NCBI GenBank assembly: GCA_021732945.1
Contig: JAKFWB010000466.1
Location: 1-8,851 of the forward strand
Length of the DNA: 8,851 nucleotides
Direction of reading: 5' to 3'
Source: Porphyrobacter sp.
GTDB taxonomy: Bacteria > Pseudomonadota > Alphaproteobacteria > Sphingomonadales > Sphingomonadaceae
Shown here one piece after another: positions 6,239-8,851 of the stretch. A model generated the notes under the pieces. The model ran no database searches and had not been told where the DNA came from. It saw nothing but the letters and a program-made list of their open reading frames with translations. The number at the start of each line of letters is the position of its first letter. Position 1 is the first letter of the stretch. The position numbers and the translations under genes are program-made.

Positions 6239-6880
6239 TTAGCCTTGTTTTTGCAACGCTCTTTCCCGCAATATTGGACTCAGCGTGGGAAGAGACGCCA
6301 GAGCGGCATAGTCAGCTTGGGTGCCTTTTCCGGCAATCAGCACCGAAAAGGCCCGCGCAACGCTCCACTCAGCGGCGCCAATCGCTTCGCGCAGAAGCGA
6401 GTCGCCTGCGGCCACTTCACCCGATTCGATTACCCGGAAATACCATCCGCAACGTCCGGACCCGATAATCGCGGCGACCATACCCTTCACGCCAAAGCGG
6501 TGCTCGATCTTCCAGCACGGCTGGCGCGGCTGGCTGACCTCGATCAACGCGCTCCCCAGACGAAACCGGTCGCCGATATGGACCTTGTCTTCGGTCAGCC
6601 CGGTGACGGCGAGGTTTGATCCGAAGCCACCGGGCTCGTCCAGCGCGGGGTGATCGCCAATCTCGCCCCGCCAGACGGCGTGGTGATCGAGCGGGTAGAG
6701 GTGCAGCGCCATTTCGGGGCCGCCATGCACCCGCCGGTCGGCCTGCTCGTCGGGGGCGAGGCCATCGGGCAGCACTTGCACCGCGCCTTCGCGGGGGCGC
6801 TTCATGATCGCGCTCAACTCCGCGCCGTTGAAGGGGCGGGCGGTTCCGGTGCAGACGGCTTGAACAATCCAGATGGTCAC
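6239..6880 (-). CDS. MOSC domain protein (YiiM-like)
   Basis: This 213-residue cytoplasmic protein has the MOSC (molybdenum cofactor sulfurase C-terminal) pattern. The motifs are MKRPREGAVQVLPDGLAPDEQAD (26-48, quoted by ends MKRP and EQAD), VHGGPEMALHLYP (51-63), GGFGSNLAVTGL (84-95) and SQPRQPCWKIEHRFG (116-130). Cys122 is the conserved MOSC cysteine that may bind or sulfurate the cofactor. A helical C-terminal extension (about 150-213) matches YiiM-type members, which act in molybdenum-cofactor-dependent reduction of N-hydroxylated compounds. FGENL of many members is FGSNL here. The GTG start overlaps the methyltransferase stop (GTGA, 6877-6880), with GAGGA 4 nt upstream, so it is the last gene of the rlmN operon. 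I see no terminator after it. Domain assignment is firm; the substrate is inferred. Confidence 0.88.
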   Translation of the reverse strand: MTIWIVQAVCTGTARPFNGAELSAIMKRPREGAVQVLPDGLAPDEQADRRVHGGPEMALHLYPLDHHAVWRGEIGDHPALDEPGGFGSNLAVTGLTEDKVHIGDRFRLGSALIEVSQPRQPCWKIEHRFGVKGMVAAIIGSGRCGWYFRVIESGEVAAGDSLLREAIGAAEWSVARAFSVLIAGKGTQADYAALASLPTLSPILRERALQKQG

Positions 6881-7470
6881 GGTTTCCTCACGATGAGATC
6901 GATCCAGTCGCGCTGCGAGCCGTCGGAGGCTTTTCCGGCGTAGATGTCGCGCTGTTCGATCACGAAACCGGGGGCCTCATAGGCGGCGAGCAGCCATTCG
7001 GGTGGCGGGAAATTGTGCAAGCGGCCTAACAGATCGCGGCCCTCGGCCTCGCCCAGCTTGAAGCTGGCGAAGTGCCATCCGCCGGGCTTCAGCGCGCGCT
7101 GTATGCGGGCGAGCACATCGGGAAGAGCACCGCGCGGGCAGTGCAGCAGGCTCGCATGCGCCCAGACGCCATCATAGGCCGCCGCGCCATCAAGTTCGTG
7201 GAACGCCATCACCCGCGCGCCGAGATCAAAGGCCTGATTGGCGCGTGCGACAAGCGCGGGGGTGGCATCGGTGGCGTCGACTGCAAAGCCGCGCTTCCGG
7301 ATGTGCGCCGCGTCGCGCCCGCCGCCGCAGCCGAGTTCCAGAACGGCAGCCCCAGGTGACAGGCGGTCAAGAAAGGGGTCAAGCTGATGGCTTGGCGCCT
7401 CGCCTGAATGGAATACCCAATGCGGCGCGCGCTCCTGATAGAACGCAATCGTCGCCGGATCGGTGCTCAC
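6877..7470 (-). CDS. Class I SAM-dependent methyltransferase
   Basis: The 197-residue Rossmann-fold methyltransferase has motif [13 protein letters not shown] (43-54), an acidic post-I segment [14 protein letters not shown] (64-77), motif II-like [14 protein letters not shown] (99-112) and [15 protein letters not shown] (127-141). The HASLLH segment and overall size resemble the TehB/UbiE-like small-molecule methyltransferases, but no residues define the substrate. There is no membrane segment. The start is GTG at 7470 within GTGA (7467-7470), shared with the rlmN stop. The frame stays open to 7650, but that extension is Arg-rich and overlaps rlmN, so it is unlikely to be translated. The ribosome site is weak (GAGG, almost touching the start), so it probably depends on ribosomes finishing rlmN. 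It could methylate RNA, a metabolite or a toxic compound. Confidence 0.85.
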   Translation of the reverse strand: MSTDPATIAFYQERAPHWVFHSGEAPSHQLDPFLDRLSPGAAVLELGCGGGRDAAHIRKRGFAVDATDATPALVARANQAFDLGARVMAFHELDGAAAYDGVWAHASLLHCPRGALPDVLARIQRALKPGGWHFASFKLGEAEGRDLLGRLHNFPPPEWLLAAYEAPGFVIEQRDIYAGKASDGSQRDWIDLIVRKP

Positions 7471-8783
7471 GCCTCGGCGGCGGCCGCTGCTTCGCGGTCG
7501 ATCTGCGCACGGGATTTCTTTTCGGCAGCGGTTTTCAGCTGGCCGCAAGCGGCATCGATGTCGCGCCCGCGCGGGGTGCGCACCGGCGCGGAAAAGCCGC
7601 CCTGAAACACGATTTCGGAGAACGAGCGGATCCGGTCTGGCGCGGAGCATTCATAACCCGCGCCCGGCCAAGGGTTGAACGGGATCAGGTTGACCTTGGC
7701 GGGCAGGTTGTACTGCCGCAGCAGGCGGACCAGCTCGCGCGCGTCATCATCGCTGTCGTTCTTGCCCTTGATCATCACATATTCGAACGTGATGCGCCGC
7801 GCGTTGGAAGCGCCGGGATAATCGGCGCAGGCCTGAAGCAGGTCTTCGATGCCGTATTTCTTGTTCAGCGGCACCAACTCGTCGCGCACTTCCTTGCGCA
7901 CGCCGTGAAGGCTGACCGCAAGATTGACGCCGATTTCCTCGCCGCAGCGCTCCATCATCGGGATGACGCCGCTGGTGGATAGGGTGATGCGGCGCTTGGA
8001 CAGGGCGAGGCCATCGCCGTCCATCACCAGCGTCAGCGCGTCGCGGACGTGATCGAAATTATAAAGGGGCTCGCCCATGCCCATCATCACGATGTTGGTG
8101 AGCAACCGGCCATCAGCGGTGTACTCGAAATCGTCGTCGTCATCATCCGCAGCGTAAGCCCCCGCGAAAGCGGAGGCCTCAGTCGGAGGCGCTCCTTGCT
8201 GCACGAGGTCCCCGCCTTCGCGGGGACTCGCAGATGCGGATTTCGGCCATTCACTCAGCGCGTCGCGCGCCAGCATCACTTGCCCGACGATCTCGCCGGG
8301 GGTGAGGTTCCGCACCAGCTTCATTGTGCCGGTGTGGCAGAAGGTGCAGTTCAGCGTGCAGCCGACCTGCGAGGAGACGCACAAGGTGCCGCGCGTCTCG
8401 TCAGGGATGAACACCATCTCGTAATCGTGCCCGTCCGCAGTGCGCAGCAGCCATTTGCGGGTGCCATCGACCGAGTGCTGAGCCTCGACAATTTCCGGGC
8501 GGCCGATGACGAAGCGCTCCGCCAGCCACGGGCGCATTGATTTGGCGATATCGGTCATCGCCTCGAAATCAGTTACGCCGCGGTGGTAGAGCCAGTGGAA
8601 CACCTGCTTGGCGCGCAGCTTGGCGGCCTTCTCGTCCAGCCCAGCGGCAGCGAACAATTCGCGGATACGCGGCCGGGGCAGGCCGATCAGGTCAATACGG
8701 CCGTCGGCGCGCGGCGTAATGTCGCGCGCGGCGGGGACCGGGTCAACGATGCCCGGAATGGTCATGAGTGCAGTATCGGCCAT
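7467..8783 (-). CDS. rlmN: Dual-specificity 23S rRNA A2503 / tRNA A37 C2-methyltransferase RlmN
   Basis: This radical-SAM enzyme methylates C2 of A2503 in 23S rRNA and A37 of some tRNAs. The 438-residue protein has CTLNCTFC (142-149), whose three cysteines bind the 4Fe-4S cluster. Cys135 (LCVSSQ) matches E. coli Cys118, and Cys413 (DIDAACGQL) matches the methyl-carrying Cys355. [11 protein letters not shown] (234-244), ITLSTSGV (266-273), NLAVSLH (287-293) and LIPFNPWPG (366-374) are all present. Residues about 174-226 form an enlarged loop containing a translated palindromic repeat (185-210) and an Asp run (213-218). The C-terminus (417-438) is Lys/Ala-rich. The first ATG (8783) is chosen by similarity of the MADTALM start to relatives; an ATG at 8765 is possible. 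No good ribosome site is visible. It is the first gene of an operon with the methyltransferase and MOSC genes. Confidence 0.96.
   Translation of the reverse strand: MADTALMTIPGIVDPVPAARDITPRADGRIDLIGLPRPRIRELFAAAGLDEKAAKLRAKQVFHWLYHRGVTDFEAMTDIAKSMRPWLAERFVIGRPEIVEAQHSVDGTRKWLLRTADGHDYEMVFIPDETRGTLCVSSQVGCTLNCTFCHTGTMKLVRNLTPGEIVGQVMLARDALSEWPKSASASPREGGDLVQQGAPPTEASAFAGAYAADDDDDDFEYTADGRLLTNIVMMGMGEPLYNFDHVRDALTLVMDGDGLALSKRRITLSTSGVIPMMERCGEEIGVNLAVSLHGVRKEVRDELVPLNKKYGIEDLLQACADYPGASNARRITFEYVMIKGKNDSDDDARELVRLLRQYNLPAKVNLIPFNPWPGAGYECSAPDRIRSFSEIVFQGGFSAPVRTPRGRDIDAACGQLKTAAEKKSRAQIDREAAAAAEA
8156..8229. repeat. Palindromic repeat inserted in frame in rlmN
   Basis: Two 25-bp arms (8156-8180 and 8205-8229) are inverted copies with 20 of 25 positions matching, around a 24-nt centre. 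The right arm folds on its own as GTCCCCGC-CTTC-GCGGGGAC with an 8-bp perfect stem. The left arm folds as CCCCGC-GAAA-GCGGAG with one mismatch. The centre holds GGAG-GCG-CTCC (8185-8195). The GC-rich core resembles the dispersed CCCCGCGAAGGCGGGG palindromes common in sphingomonad genomes (from memory, not searched). It is translated as rlmN residues about 185-210 without disrupting the frame. Confidence 0.75.
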
Positions 8784-8793
8784 GAGAGCTCGG

Positions 8794-8799
8794 CATATA
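8794..8799 (-). promoter_or_regulatory. Possible -10 element of the rlmN operon
   Basis: TATATG on the minus strand lies 10 bp upstream of the rlmN ATG. No good -35 hexamer is seen at 16-18 bp. If used, the leader would be only a few nucleotides, which fits the lack of a clear ribosome site. Confidence 0.25.
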
Positions 8800-8851
8800 G
8801 TGAGACTTGAGAGTTTTGACTATCCCCCGTCCCGTGCCTGACCCGGGGCCC

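Noticed and set aside
7471..7650. Sixty-residue N-terminal extension of the SAM methyltransferase
   Set aside because: The sequence is Arg-rich and lies entirely over the end of rlmN; the GTGA overlap at 7467-7470 gives a normal start.
7245..7982. A 245-codon plus-strand open frame across the rlmN and methyltransferase junction
   Set aside because: It lies opposite two well-supported genes and shows no recognisable domain.
8156..8229. CRISPR or terminator interpretation of the palindromic repeat
   Set aside because: There is one copy pair in inverted orientation, no spacers, and it lies within an intact coding frame.
8049..8540. A plus-strand open frame through the rlmN repeat
   Set aside because: It is antisense to conserved radical-SAM coding sequence, and the long frame follows from high GC.

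Overview
The window is GC-rich alphaproteobacterial chromosome. It most resembles the Sphingomonadales, probably the Erythrobacter/Porphyrobacter group. The reasons are an RlmN with the long acidic internal loop I associate with sphingomonads, a 17-kDa-antigen-type glycine-zipper protein, dense gene packing with ATGA/GTGA overlaps, and a GC-rich palindromic repeat of the kind common in these genomes. The taxon is an inference from remembered families; no search was run. I see no tRNA, rRNA, CRISPR, phage or transposase genes.

Layout from left to right: (1) a plus-strand integral-membrane acyltransferase (127-1479) meets a minus-strand cyclopropane-fatty-acyl-phospholipid synthase (1476-2702) tail to tail, and both stop codons lie in one TTAA. 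(2) A 79-bp divergent gap separates the synthase from a plus-strand DUF1801 protein (2782-3222). That gene ends 8 bp from the convergent end of the next operon. (3) A minus-strand operon reads from 5489 down to 3231: a FolM/PTR1-type short-chain reductase, a four-helix cytochrome b, and a Tat-exported sulfite-oxidase-fold molybdoenzyme, joined by 4- and 8-bp overlaps. (4) A strong hairpin (5591-5633) separates this operon from a secreted glycine-zipper protein (5653-6105, minus), whose leader holds a second hairpin. (5) A second minus-strand operon reads from 8783 down to 6239: rlmN, a class I SAM methyltransferase and a MOSC-domain protein, joined by two GTGA start/stop overlaps.

The cytochrome b and molybdoenzyme look like the membrane and periplasmic halves of one electron-transfer couple. 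The reductase at the head of that operon has the Asp-Tyr-Lys triad of pterin reductases instead of the usual Ser-Tyr-Lys, so the operon may pair pterin reduction with a pterin-cofactor enzyme. The acyltransferase and the cyclopropane synthase both suggest envelope or lipid modification but are not co-transcribed.

The most unusual item is in rlmN. A ~74-bp structured palindromic repeat (8156-8229) sits inside the open reading frame and is translated in frame as about 26 residues of a loop between the iron-sulfur motif and the MGMGEP motif. This is reminiscent of the Rickettsia palindromic elements that insert in frame into genes. The rest of the window is ordinary housekeeping and envelope-type chromosome, and I do not see a clear new defence or mobile system.
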